Counted from the stretch's first letter, positions 28,256 to 36,517 are shown. The stretch is 47,634 nucleotides of DNA from an uncultured Flavobacteriaceae bacterium (GCA_938088195.1 CALKEO010000015.1:1-47634); one strand, 5' to 3'. The notes: generated by a model not told the origin, from the letters alone. Made by a program: numbers and translations.

Positions 28256-29650
28256 TTAAAATCCTATCAAATAAAGTTTGCTTTCTGCTCGTGTTACTGC
28301 AGTGTATAACCACCTTAGATAATCTATATTTGGTCCTTCTTTCAAAAAAGGTTTTTCTATAAACACTATAGGCCATTGGCCTCCTTGAGCTTTATGACAT
28401 GTTATAGCATATGAAAACTTAACATGAAGCGCATTAAAAAAAGGATTTTCTTTAGTTTTTATAAACCTTTTATATTTAGATTTTATATGTAAATAATCCT
28501 TTTGAATTTCTTGGTATAAAAGATTGGATTGATCATATGATAAAGATGGTAATTCAGAATCTAATGTATTTAAAATGATAGTTGTATCAAAAGAGGGTTG
28601 GCTTGCGTAATCAACCATTCTAATTTTTATTTCAGCAAATTCAAATCCATATAACTCTCTAATTCTGTATATTTCTAAGACTTCAATTATATCTCCATTT
28701 GCCAAAAAAGAAATATTTGGATCAGAATCGGACCAAAAATAATTATTCTTAGTTATCATTAACAGATCACCAATACAAACTTTATGATCATGAGATAAAA
28801 TTGTTTTTCTTATCTGTTGATTATATTGATTAGCTCTTTTATTTGAACGAACAATTATTATAGAATTATCCCTTCCATTTTCATTAAAACTATTTTCAAT
28901 TGATTCTTGAATTTCAAAACCATCAGAAAGAAAATGGATATCGTTAAATTTTTTAAATTTAAAATCTAAGTCTTCATTGATTATGTTATCTCTAATAACA
29001 GTCGCATTATAAAGTATTCCTGATTCTTCAGTTTGTCTAACTACATCACTAATTTCATATTGATCAATTTTAAGATTATAATTTTGCTCTAAGTATTCAG
29101 CATTCAGTGCTGGACTAATCGATTGATTTACCGGAGGCAATTGAGCGCTATCTCCAATAAAAATTAATTTAGAATTAGTTTTAAAATCAATAAATTCTAT
29201 AATATCACTTAATAAGGATTTTTTTTTAAAAAGGTCATTAGAATTTAATGATTCTGAAATCATCGAAGCTTCATCAACAATAAAAACAATATTTTTTAAT
29301 TTATTAGTTTTTAAGGTAGATTTGAAATTTCCTGAACTATCAACTTTTGAGTAATAAATTTTCTTGTGAACTGTGTAAGTTTTTCTTTGAGTATATTTAG
29401 ATAAAACTTTAGCAGCCCGACCTGTAGGAGCCAATAAACTATAACTCATTTTACTGTAATGTAAATTTTCAACTAAAGTTTTCATTAATGTAGTTTTACC
29501 TGTTCCTGCATATCCCCTCAATAAAAAAACAGTTGAATTATTTTTATTATATAAAAAATCCGTTAAACTTTTCAAAGCAGAAAATTGATCTTTAGTGGGA
29601 TTTAAAAGAAAATTTCTCAAAAGTAATTTATTAAATTCTGATGAATTCAT
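28256..29650 (-). CDS. RecD/Pif1-like ATP-dependent DNA helicase
   Basis: 464-residue single-chain SF1 helicase. The Walker A motif is GYAGTGKTT (46-54), motif II VDEASMIS near residue 120, and QLPPVNQS in motif III. The C-terminal part has TCHKAQGGQWPIVFIEKPF and YTAVTRAESKLYL, i.e. the UvrD_C_2-type motifs V and VI. This matches the flavobacterial AAA/RecD-like family that lacks RecBC partners. Likely a 5'-3' helicase in repair or recombination; polarity is inferred from family. First gene of the minus-strand set with kdsB. Confidence 0.88.
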   Translation of the reverse strand: MNSSEFNKLLLRNFLLNPTKDQFSALKSLTDFLYNKNNSTVFLLRGYAGTGKTTLMKTLVENLHYSKMSYSLLAPTGRAAKVLSKYTQRKTYTVHKKIYYSKVDSSGNFKSTLKTNKLKNIVFIVDEASMISESLNSNDLFKKKSLLSDIIEFIDFKTNSKLIFIGDSAQLPPVNQSISPALNAEYLEQNYNLKIDQYEISDVVRQTEESGILYNATVIRDNIINEDLDFKFKKFNDIHFLSDGFEIQESIENSFNENGRDNSIIIVRSNKRANQYNQQIRKTILSHDHKVCIGDLLMITKNNYFWSDSDPNISFLANGDIIEVLEIYRIRELYGFEFAEIKIRMVDYASQPSFDTTIILNTLDSELPSLSYDQSNLLYQEIQKDYLHIKSKYKRFIKTKENPFFNALHVKFSYAITCHKAQGGQWPIVFIEKPFLKEGPNIDYLRWLYTAVTRAESKLYLIGF

Positions 29651-29692
29651 ATGATTTTAAATTTTAAGTAAACCTATTATTAATACTTACTT

Positions 29693-29720
29693 TTGAGAAT
29701 AAAAAAAAATTGTAGTTTTG
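29693..29720 (+). promoter_or_regulatory. Candidate promoter of the hypothetical-DUF3822-rsmD operon
   Basis: A TTG (29693-29695, within TTTTG) is separated by 17 nt from TAGTTTTG (29713-29720), matching the Bacteroidota pattern TTG-N17-23-TAnnTTTG. The box ends 22 nt before the ATG at 29743. The best two-part promoter I found in the window. Confidence 0.6.
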
Positions 29721-29742
29721 TTTAAATATAATTAATTATACA

Positions 29743-30411
29743 ATGGAATTCATATCTAAATACATGAGAATTATTAAATCCGTTCTTTGGATTTTAATAA
29801 TTGTTTTTGCTTATAAAGTTTACGGTTCAATAAATGGTCCAATTGAATTTAATAAAGTTAAAAACGAAAGATACTTAAAAGTAATTGATAAACTAAAAGA
29901 CATAAGAAATGCTCAAATAGCTTACAAAAGCGTTAACGGTATTTACTCTGATAATTTTGATAGTTTAATTAGTTTTATTGATTCAGCACAATACACATTA
30001 ATTCAAAAAAGAGATTCAAGTTTTTTAGAATACGATAGAACTTTTAGAATTGATATGTTAAGAGAGGTCGTAGTAATAGATACCTTAGGATTTGCCTCTG
30101 TCAAAGATTCTTTATTTGGTAATTCCAATAGATATAAAAATATGGCAAGTATTCCTATAGATGGAGTTGATGAAACTTTCAAAATTAAATCTGATGTTAT
30201 TGACAAAAATGGATATAATGTTCCTGTCTTTGAGGTTAGAGTTTCTAAAGATGTCGTTTTGTTTGATCAAAATAAAGATTTATTAAAACAAGAAAAAGGC
30301 CTAATGTCTGTTGATGGCGTTAATGGTCCTGACATTGTTTTAGGATCACTAAGCGAGGTTAGCACCAATGGAAATTGGCCAACAACCTATGATGCAATTG
30401 CTAGAAACTAA
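29743..30411 (+). CDS. Unknown membrane-anchored protein, pseudopilin-like N-terminus
   Basis: 222 residues with no family I can name. One hydrophobic helix at about 12-28 (SVLWILIIVFAYKVYGS) is followed by an amphipathic charged helix and the segment DIRNAQIAYKSVNGIYSDNF, which resembles the aligned-helix-to-globular transition of type II secretion or type IV pilins. There is no prepilin-peptidase site (no G|FTLxE), so it would be membrane-anchored rather than processed. The rest (60-222) is a hydrophilic globular domain, extracytoplasmic if N-in. It leads an operon with the DUF3822 gene and rsmD. See the linked finding. Confidence 0.7.
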   Translation: MEFISKYMRIIKSVLWILIIVFAYKVYGSINGPIEFNKVKNERYLKVIDKLKDIRNAQIAYKSVNGIYSDNFDSLISFIDSAQYTLIQKRDSSFLEYDRTFRIDMLREVVVIDTLGFASVKDSLFGNSNRYKNMASIPIDGVDETFKIKSDVIDKNGYNVPVFEVRVSKDVVLFDQNKDLLKQEKGLMSVDGVNGPDIVLGSLSEVSTNGNWPTTYDAIARN

Positions 30412-31189
30412 AATAGAGCTTGGCAAAAACCTTTTAATAAAACTTGGTCATGATAGTGTATCATTGATTTTGTCCAAGCCTGATGGTACTTTAACAAACC
30501 ATTTCTACAAAGGGTTTTCAAAAAAAATTGAAACTCATTCACTCGTGAATAAATTAGATTCTGTTATTTCCGAATCTAATTTTACCAAACAAAGCATAAC
30601 AAATGTTAAATTAATTGTTTGTAATAGGATATCGTCAATAGTACCAGAAAATCTTTTTGAAGAGAAATTATGTTTAGAATATTTAAAATTTAATGCCAAA
30701 TTATTAAAAAATGATTTCGCTGCAAATGACAAAATTGAAGAAATTGGAGCAATCAATGTCTACATTCCCTTCGTAAATGTTAATAATTATTTAATAGAAA
30801 AATTTGGAGCATTTAATTACTACCACTATTCAACAATTTTAATCAAAAAATTAATAAAAATTGCAAATCATAAAAAGACATCATTTTTTGTTAATATTCA
30901 GTTAGATTCTATCCAAATCATATTATTTAAAAACAAAAAACTTCTATTGTACAATAATTTTGAAATAAAAGAGAAGGAAGACATTATCTATTTTTTACTA
31001 CTGTCTATAGAACAAAATAAAATTGATAATAATAAAACCAAAATTTCATTACACGGAATTATTAAAAAAGACACTTATTTATTACTAGAAAAATTTATTA
31101 ATAATATAGAAATTATTGATTTGTCTAAGAAAACAGCTAATACAACAGAGTTAAATAATTTAACAAAAATTGATTATTTGCTTATATGA
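30389..31189 (+). CDS. DUF3822 family protein (actin-like ATPase fold)
   Basis: About 266 residues of DUF3822, a Bacteroidota family whose solved member from Bacteroides is recalled to have an actin-like (ASKHA) fold. Two repeated half-domains are visible: an N-terminal strand-turn-strand LLIKLGHDSVSLILSKPDG, and a second copy from about residue 165 (FFVNIQLDSIQIILFKNKK) ending ISLHGII. The phosphate-loop aspartates and glycines of true ATPases look missing, so ATP turnover is doubtful. The start is uncertain: candidate ATGs at 30368, 30389 and 30392 all lie inside the end of the preceding gene, and I chose 30389. The last 4 bp overlap rsmD. Confidence 0.7.
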   Translation: MMQLLETKIELGKNLLIKLGHDSVSLILSKPDGTLTNHFYKGFSKKIETHSLVNKLDSVISESNFTKQSITNVKLIVCNRISSIVPENLFEEKLCLEYLKFNAKLLKNDFAANDKIEEIGAINVYIPFVNVNNYLIEKFGAFNYYHYSTILIKKLIKIANHKKTSFFVNIQLDSIQIILFKNKKLLLYNNFEIKEKEDIIYFLLLSIEQNKIDNNKTKISLHGIIKKDTYLLLEKFINNIEIIDLSKKTANTTELNNLTKIDYLLI

Positions 31190-31722
31190 GAATAATTTCT
31201 GGAATAAATAAAGGCAGAAAAATAAATGCACCCAAAAAACTACCAGTAAGACCTACTACCGATCAAGCAAAAGAAGCTTTATTTAATATTATAAGTAATA
31301 GTTATTTTTTTTCAGAATTATCAGTCCTAGATTTATTTACCGGCACTGGAAATATTAGCTATGAATTTGCGTCAAGAGGTTCAAAGAAAATCACGTGTGT
31401 AGATTCAAATAAAAGTTGCATAAAATTTGTTGAAAAAATTTCAAATGATCTTTCGTTAAATTTAAATATTATCAAATCAGATGTCTACACATATTTAAAA
31501 AAAAATAATGCAAATTATGATATAATATTTGCTGATCCGCCATACGATTTTGAATGCATCAATTATGAGAAAGTCATTCAGCTTATAATTGAAAATAGAA
31601 TAATAAATAATGGCGGTTTAATTATTCTTGAACATTCAAAAAATAAAATACTGAAAAACATTTTAAACTACTCAGAAACTAGAGAATATGGTGGATGTTG
31701 TTTTAGTTTTTTTAAAATTTAA
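31186..31722 (+). CDS. rsmD: 16S rRNA (guanine966-N2)-methyltransferase RsmD
   Basis: 178 residues. Methylates G966 of 16S rRNA in assembled 30S particles. The N-terminus MRIISGINKGRKINAPKKLP and RPTTDQAKEALFNI are RsmD hallmarks, with SAM motif I LDLFTGTGNISYEF near residue 45 and the catalytic FADPPYDF at about 112-119. It overlaps the preceding DUF3822 gene by ATGA, so translation is probably coupled. A 46-bp gap separates it from the convergent EEP gene; that gap is AT-rich and shows no firm terminator. Confidence 0.94.
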   Translation: MRIISGINKGRKINAPKKLPVRPTTDQAKEALFNIISNSYFFSELSVLDLFTGTGNISYEFASRGSKKITCVDSNKSCIKFVEKISNDLSLNLNIIKSDVYTYLKKNNANYDIIFADPPYDFECINYEKVIQLIIENRIINNGGLIILEHSKNKILKNILNYSETREYGGCCFSFFKI

Positions 31723-31768
31723 ACAACTGAATTCCAGTATTTTAAAAATATTAATATAAATATATGGT

Positions 31769-32791
31769 TTAAATTTTAATAAAAGCACTAATAGGCTTAT
31801 GATCTGATATATTTTTGTCATGAACAGTGAAGTTTTTAGCGGTGATTGAAGGTGAAACAAAAATATAATCAATTCTAATTGGCATAAATTTAAAAGCATA
31901 AGTTGATCCAAATCCTTTGCCTTTTAACTTAAATATATCATCCATTTTATTTGCAATTTCTTTATAAACAAAAGAATGTTCAGTATTATTTAGATCAACG
32001 GTTAAAATTGTTTTGTATGAAGATCTTGAAACGTGAGAAAGCAATGTGTCTAGTTGTTGTTTTTGATCCACATATCCACTTTTGATTTTACCAACGACAT
32101 TCTTAAAGCTTTTTACATCTGCCCTTATTTTTTTTACATCAACCTTAAAAGATTCAAAATGAGCATTATACACCCTAATTGTATCGTTTTTTTCAACTAT
32201 ATCGATAAATATGATACTATTGTTTGAATTATCAAATTCTATTGCACCTCTATTAATAATTTGATTATTTGTAAATATCGACTGGCCAACATTATTGCTG
32301 GACAAATAAATGTATTTGTTTTTGTATCCGCTCAAAATATCTTTGTATGCACCATGATACTCCTGTATCGACAAGACATCAGGCATTTTGTTAATAATAA
32401 ATTTTTTTATTTGTGAAGGAATACTATCTTGATCAATCCAGCGATAATGATTGAATAATCTGGAATTAAAACTCATCACGTGAAAGTCCTCTTTTTCTTC
32501 AACTGTCCTCTCTCCTATTTTAAAGAAAGAAACTGAATTATAAAACAGAAAAATTAATATAGAAAAAGATAAAAAAAATCTAAAATCAATTTTCAAAGAC
32601 CAATAAATGAAAAAACAAATATTTATAAGAAAAAATAAAGGATATAAAAATGTAAAGAACGAAAATACTGAGAAAATCGGATGATAATAATTATTTAAAA
32701 CAAAACAGATTGCTATAAAAAATGAATTAAATATGTTAATTGCAAACAGAATTTTTCGAAAAAAACTGGATTTATCCCTAAAAAAAATCAA
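31769..32791 (-). CDS. Membrane-anchored endonuclease/exonuclease/phosphatase family protein
   Basis: 340 residues: three N-terminal membrane helices (about 12-30, 38-58, 70-88), then an EEP (DNase I/exonuclease III-like) fold. Active-site residues visible are N in VMSFNSRLFNHY, E in VLSIQEYHG, H in YNAHFES, DLNNTEH, and the terminal SDHKPI. EEP enzymes cleave phosphodiester or phosphomonoester bonds; with this anchor and orientation the target would probably be an extracytoplasmic nucleic acid or phospholipid-like substrate, which I cannot specify. The start is a TTG at 32791 (no in-frame ATG until residue 106); it overlaps the preceding rhomboid gene by 4 bp. Confidence 0.85.
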   Translation of the reverse strand: MIFFRDKSSFFRKILFAINIFNSFFIAICFVLNNYYHPIFSVFSFFTFLYPLFFLINICFFIYWSLKIDFRFFLSFSILIFLFYNSVSFFKIGERTVEEKEDFHVMSFNSRLFNHYRWIDQDSIPSQIKKFIINKMPDVLSIQEYHGAYKDILSGYKNKYIYLSSNNVGQSIFTNNQIINRGAIEFDNSNNSIIFIDIVEKNDTIRVYNAHFESFKVDVKKIRADVKSFKNVVGKIKSGYVDQKQQLDTLLSHVSRSSYKTILTVDLNNTEHSFVYKEIANKMDDIFKLKGKGFGSTYAFKFMPIRIDYIFVSPSITAKNFTVHDKNISDHKPISAFIKI

Positions 32792-33648
32792 TTTTGTCCT
32801 GCTTTAAAAAGTACATCTTTTTCTTGCTTTGTCAAACTATCGTACCCTGATTTGCTTATTTTATCTAAAATTACATCTATTTTTTGTTGATCTATTGATT
32901 CCTTTGAACTCTTTTTGTAACTTTTAGCTTTATAAACCTTTCTAATGTTTTTATTTTTTTTAAAAATTGTTTTAAAATAATTTAATAAATCAATTACCCA
33001 ATTTCCAACATCTTTTCCAATAGATAATTGAGAGTTGTAAAAATAGCCCCAAGCTGCCCCTCCTAAGTGTGCTAAATGTCCACCAGCATTTCCTGATGGT
33101 ATTTGAATCAAATCCATAAGTATGAAAGCTACAGCTATATAAATTATCTTTACATCAAAGAAAATTATCCGGAAAGTAAATCTTGGAGAATATGAAGCTA
33201 AAAAAATAAATACAGCCATTGCTCCAGCAGAAGCACCAATCATTGGAGGTTTTAAACCCTCAAAAACAGGAAATAAATTATAGCTAATAAGGTAAGTAGA
33301 TGATCCACACAATAAACCTATAAAAAATATTTTAAATAATTTATCCTGACCAAAAAGATCTAAAACTACTCTTCCAGAGTAATACAATATTAACATATTA
33401 CCAACCAAATGCCACAGATCAGCGTGAAAGAAACCATATGTAATTAAAGACCAAGGCTTGTATATAAGCTCATAGAAAGATGGAGAGACCTCAAAAAATG
33501 AAATCAGGGAAAAAGAATTTATGTTAAATAAAAAAATGATTGTATTAAATAAAAAAGGCAAAACAAAACATATTACCATCCAGACAATAATTTGTCCTAG
33601 TACATCCAAATTAGAATACTTGTATCTTAAATTATTTATTAATTCCAT
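32788..33648 (-). CDS. Rhomboid family intramembrane serine protease (second copy)
   Basis: 286 residues with at least six membrane helices and the rhomboid catalytic dyad: S140 in IGASAGAMAVF and H194 in GGHLAHLGG, separated by the expected helix 4-6 distance. FFHADLWHLVGNMLILYY gives the conserved H/N loop ahead of helix 2. A basic, hydrophilic cytoplasmic tail (about 225-286, KKNKNIRKVYKAKSYKK) is not part of the core protease. It overlaps the other rhomboid by 10 bp and lies in the mutL operon. Substrates cleaved within the membrane are unknown. Confidence 0.92.
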   Translation of the reverse strand: MELINNLRYKYSNLDVLGQIIVWMVICFVLPFLFNTIIFLFNINSFSLISFFEVSPSFYELIYKPWSLITYGFFHADLWHLVGNMLILYYSGRVVLDLFGQDKLFKIFFIGLLCGSSTYLISYNLFPVFEGLKPPMIGASAGAMAVFIFLASYSPRFTFRIIFFDVKIIYIAVAFILMDLIQIPSGNAGGHLAHLGGAAWGYFYNSQLSIGKDVGNWVIDLLNYFKTIFKKNKNIRKVYKAKSYKKSSKESIDQQKIDVILDKISKSGYDSLTKQEKDVLFKAGQN

Positions 33649-34376
33649 CTATTTTTGTTAAACTGATTTTTATTCCAATACCAAACCATAATTAAACCCG
33701 TTAATGCTCCCCCAACATGTGCAAAATGAGCTATTGGTCCTAATGAAAACGAGGACAAACCAAAAAAGAGATCAATAATTATTAACCCAGGAACTAAAAA
33801 TTTTGCCTTAATTGGAATTGGAGGAAAAAGTAACATGAGTTCAGAATTTGGAAACGAAAAAGCAAAAGCAACTAAAACCCCATAAATAGCTCCAGAAGCT
33901 CCTACTAAAGAGGAATTAAAGGCAGCGTATGAGGATGACAAACTTTTTTCTTCAACAAATTGTAAAATTGAGGTATTATATGAACCCTCAGACAAAATAT
34001 TTTTAAATGATTCAAAAGACATGTTATTCACTTGTAAAGCACTAAAAACAGACTGAATTTCAAAATAATATGCTAATAATTGAATTGCTGCTGCTCCTAA
34101 GCCAGATGAAAAATAAAAAAACAAAAACTTCTTAGAACCCCACATTTGCACTAACGGTGATCCAAACATCCATAGTCCAAACATATTAAAAAGAATATGA
34201 TATAAATTTCCATGCATAAACATGTGAGTTATGAGTTGGCTTAAAAGAAATTTATCGTTTTGAAAATAATGAAGAGCTAGTAAATCATTACCCATCTCTC
34301 CTAAAAAACCTGAACCAATAAAAAATAATATATTAATTATTAATAATTGTTTGATTGTTTCTGGAATGGCTCTCAT
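33639..34376 (-). CDS. Rhomboid family intramembrane serine protease (first copy)
   Basis: 245 residues, six membrane helices and an intact dyad: S161 in GASGAIYG and H220 in IAHFAHVGGAL. HMFMHGNLYHILFNMFGLW is the conserved helix 2 region. It has an insert of about 40 hydrophilic residues between helices 3 and 4 (near 115-155) that the second copy lacks, so the pair is probably not a recent duplication. It begins 1 bp after mutL ends and overlaps the next rhomboid by 10 bp. Two adjacent active-looking rhomboids are common in flavobacteria, and the substrates are unknown. Confidence 0.92.
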   Translation of the reverse strand: MRAIPETIKQLLIINILFFIGSGFLGEMGNDLLALHYFQNDKFLLSQLITHMFMHGNLYHILFNMFGLWMFGSPLVQMWGSKKFLFFYFSSGLGAAAIQLLAYYFEIQSVFSALQVNNMSFESFKNILSEGSYNTSILQFVEEKSLSSSYAAFNSSLVGASGAIYGVLVAFAFSFPNSELMLLFPPIPIKAKFLVPGLIIIDLFFGLSSFSLGPIAHFAHVGGALTGLIMVWYWNKNQFNKNRWN

Positions 34377-34377
34377 T

Positions 34378-36147
34378 TTAAAACATTTTTTTTATTGAAT
34401 CAACCGGTATCACCTTACTAATTAATTTATTAAAAGGTGAAATATTCGAATCTTTACAAGCAAACAAATCGTTAATCAGAGATTCTTGTTCATCTTTTTC
34501 TAATATTTTTCCAGATTTGATAGAGGAACATTTTGATAAAACTTTAGCTATATAGTCATTTAGACTATTACTATTTGTTTTATAGTCAGAAATATGATTA
34601 GCAATCAATTCTTGAAAAAGTTGATCGATTTGATTTTCTGTAAATAAGGGATGAATTCCAATAACTTCGATCTCATTTTTATTAAACTTACTAAAATTAA
34701 AGCCAAGATGAATTAATGAGTTTTTAGCTTCAAAAAGTAAACGAATATCTTCGTCATTTAAATCAATTTTTATAGGAAAAATCAATATTTGAGAAAAGTT
34801 TTTTTGAAATGAAAGCTCACTTAAAAACCTTTCATAAAGTATTCTTTGATGAGCTCTTTTTTGATCAATTATTAACAAACCTGAACCTGTCTTTGTTATA
34901 ATATAAGAATTATTAAATTGAAAAGTTGAAAAAGAAATCTTACAGTCATCTTCTTTAAAGAAACCTAAGGAGACAGATTTATTTTTAATAGATGATTCGT
35001 GATTATCCTCATCATTATTATTTGTAGCTTTTAATGAATTAAATGGATTAAAAGATTTATCATAGTCTACACTTGGCATGGATGGTTTTTTATTTTTAAA
35101 ATCGTATGGCGTGTTTAAATTAACACTATTTTCAAAATCAATTAAAGGCGATATATTGAACTGTCCAAGACTATGTTTTATTGAAGATTTTAAAATAGCA
35201 TAAATAGATTGATCATTATCAAATTTAATTTCAGTTTTGTTGGGATGAATATTTACATCTATGGATTCATTAGGTACATTAAAACATAAAAAGTAAGCAG
35301 GATGATGACCCTCAGAAATCATCCCATCATATGCGGACTTTACAGCATGATGCATGTGAAGATTTTTTACAAACCTATTATTTACAAAAAAATACTGTGA
35401 ATTTTTTGTCTTTTTAGAATACTCAGGCTTTACAACAAAACCCTCTATTTTTGCAATATCCGTAGTTTCGCTAATTGGAACTAACTTCTCTTGAATTGAT
35501 TTGCCAAAAACTCTAACAATTCTTTCTTTAAATATGGATTTTTTTAAATTAAATATTTCATTTCCATTATTTATTAAAATAAAGTTAATGTCAAAATTTA
35601 TTAGAGCTACTCTTTGAAACTCATCAATTATATGCCTAAGCTCAACATTATCTGACTTCAAAAAATTTCTACGAGCAGGAATGTTAAAAAATAAATTCTT
35701 TACACAAACAGAAGTTCCTTTTTTACAAAGATTTTCCGATTTTGAAATAACTTTATTTCCAACTAATTTTATTTCATTTCCAATATCTCCCTCTAAATTA
35801 TTATTTGAAATTATCTCTAAATGAGAAACAGAAGCTATGCTAGAGAGAGCTTCCCCTCTAAAGCCCATTGTTTTTAAATCAAATAAATCATCTGAGTTAT
35901 TTATCTTTGAGGTAGCATGTCTTACAAAACATAAATCTAAATCTTCACTACTCATTCCAGAACCATTATCCAAAACCTGTATTAATGTTTTTCCGGCATC
36001 TTTGATTATCAGCTTTATGGTTTTGGCTTTACAATCAACTGAATTTTCTAAAAGTTCTTTAACAACAGACGACGGTCTTTGAACTACTTCACCAGCAGCA
36101 ATTTGATTAGCAACATTTTCAGGAAGTAATTTAATTAAACTTGTCAT
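34378..36147 (-). CDS. mutL: DNA mismatch repair protein MutL
   Basis: 589 residues. The N-terminal GHKL ATPase domain (about 1-330) has ANQIAAGEVVQRPSSVVKEL with catalytic E31, DNGSGM, and GFRGEALSSIASV. The C-terminal dimerisation domain (about 400-589) carries, in the region where MutL endonucleases have DQHA(X)2E(X)4E, the version DQKRAHQRILYE starting at D428, and near the end ACKDSNISPFNK where endonuclease-positive MutLs have a CPHGRP-like motif. The endonuclease residues are therefore altered. It overlaps the small membrane-protein gene by 4 bp and is followed after 1 bp by the first rhomboid. Confidence 0.95.
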   Translation of the reverse strand: MTSLIKLLPENVANQIAAGEVVQRPSSVVKELLENSVDCKAKTIKLIIKDAGKTLIQVLDNGSGMSSEDLDLCFVRHATSKINNSDDLFDLKTMGFRGEALSSIASVSHLEIISNNNLEGDIGNEIKLVGNKVISKSENLCKKGTSVCVKNLFFNIPARRNFLKSDNVELRHIIDEFQRVALINFDINFILINNGNEIFNLKKSIFKERIVRVFGKSIQEKLVPISETTDIAKIEGFVVKPEYSKKTKNSQYFFVNNRFVKNLHMHHAVKSAYDGMISEGHHPAYFLCFNVPNESIDVNIHPNKTEIKFDNDQSIYAILKSSIKHSLGQFNISPLIDFENSVNLNTPYDFKNKKPSMPSVDYDKSFNPFNSLKATNNNDEDNHESSIKNKSVSLGFFKEDDCKISFSTFQFNNSYIITKTGSGLLIIDQKRAHQRILYERFLSELSFQKNFSQILIFPIKIDLNDEDIRLLFEAKNSLIHLGFNFSKFNKNEIEVIGIHPLFTENQIDQLFQELIANHISDYKTNSNSLNDYIAKVLSKCSSIKSGKILEKDEQESLINDLFACKDSNISPFNKLISKVIPVDSIKKMF

Positions 36148-36431
36148 GAATAAAATATTGATAAGTCAAAATCAATTATAAACAAGAAAATCAATACTAA
36201 TAATAAAAAAATGACAACAATTCTATTAGAAAAACTTCTATTGGATCTGTTTCTGTGAAAAATTCTTGCTTCTTTCCACTGAGAAGATAAATCTGAGGTG
36301 TTGTTATAGTTTCTATTTTTTTTGTAAACAGAATCAAACTCATAAATATTTTTTATGGATTTATCTTTATAATATCTAGGATTATAATTAAATCGTTTAT
36401 TTTTTTCAAGTTTAAATAAATTGATTTTCAA
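36144..36431 (-). CDS. Small single-span membrane protein, flavobacterial FNYxPRYY type
   Basis: 95 residues. A basic N-terminal region with FNYNPRYYKDK is followed by a polar linker and one C-terminal membrane helix (about 71-90, VVIFLLLVLIFLFIIDFDLS), giving an N-in tail-anchor-like topology. Similar short proteins occur next to mutL in other flavobacteria and have sometimes been mislabelled as riboflavin synthase beta subunit; there is no support for that function here. The start must be the TTG at 36431: the protein contains no other methionine and a stop codon lies two codons upstream. First gene of the five-gene mutL operon; overlaps mutL by ATGA. Confidence 0.75.
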   Translation of the reverse strand: MKINLFKLEKNKRFNYNPRYYKDKSIKNIYEFDSVYKKNRNYNNTSDLSSQWKEARIFHRNRSNRSFSNRIVVIFLLLVLIFLFIIDFDLSIFYS

Positions 36432-36449
36432 CGCTTAAAATTTATTATC

Positions 36450-36457
36450 CAAATGTA
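36450..36457 (-). promoter_or_regulatory. Candidate -7 box of the mutL operon
   Basis: Minus-strand TACATTTG fits TAnnTTTG and ends 18 nt before the TTG start at 36431. The nearest TTG-containing element (minus strand, 36482-36486) is 24 nt upstream, one beyond the usual spacing. Confidence 0.45.
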
Positions 36458-36503
36458 CAAAAATGAGGATATAATTTGAGACAAAACATGTAATAGGAAT
36501 GAT

Positions 36504-36511
36504 TATATTTG
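36504..36511 (+). promoter_or_regulatory. Candidate -7 box 6 nt upstream of the DHH gene start (leaderless)
   Basis: TATATTTG matches TAnnTTTG and ends 6 nt before the ATG at 36518. A TTTG at 36475-36478 is 25 nt upstream, slightly long for a -33 element. The apparent TTG start of a longer frame at 36509 is simply the last bases of this box. Confidence 0.55.
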
Positions 36512-36517
36512 CGAATT

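Noticed and set aside
31723-31768. Terminator in the rsmD-EEP convergent gap
   Set aside because: The gap is AT-rich with short AATATT-like repeats but no GC-containing stem with T-run.
36509-36511. TTG start codon for the DHH gene
   Set aside because: The TTG is the end of the TATATTTG -7 box; the ATG at 36518 fits the family N-terminus.
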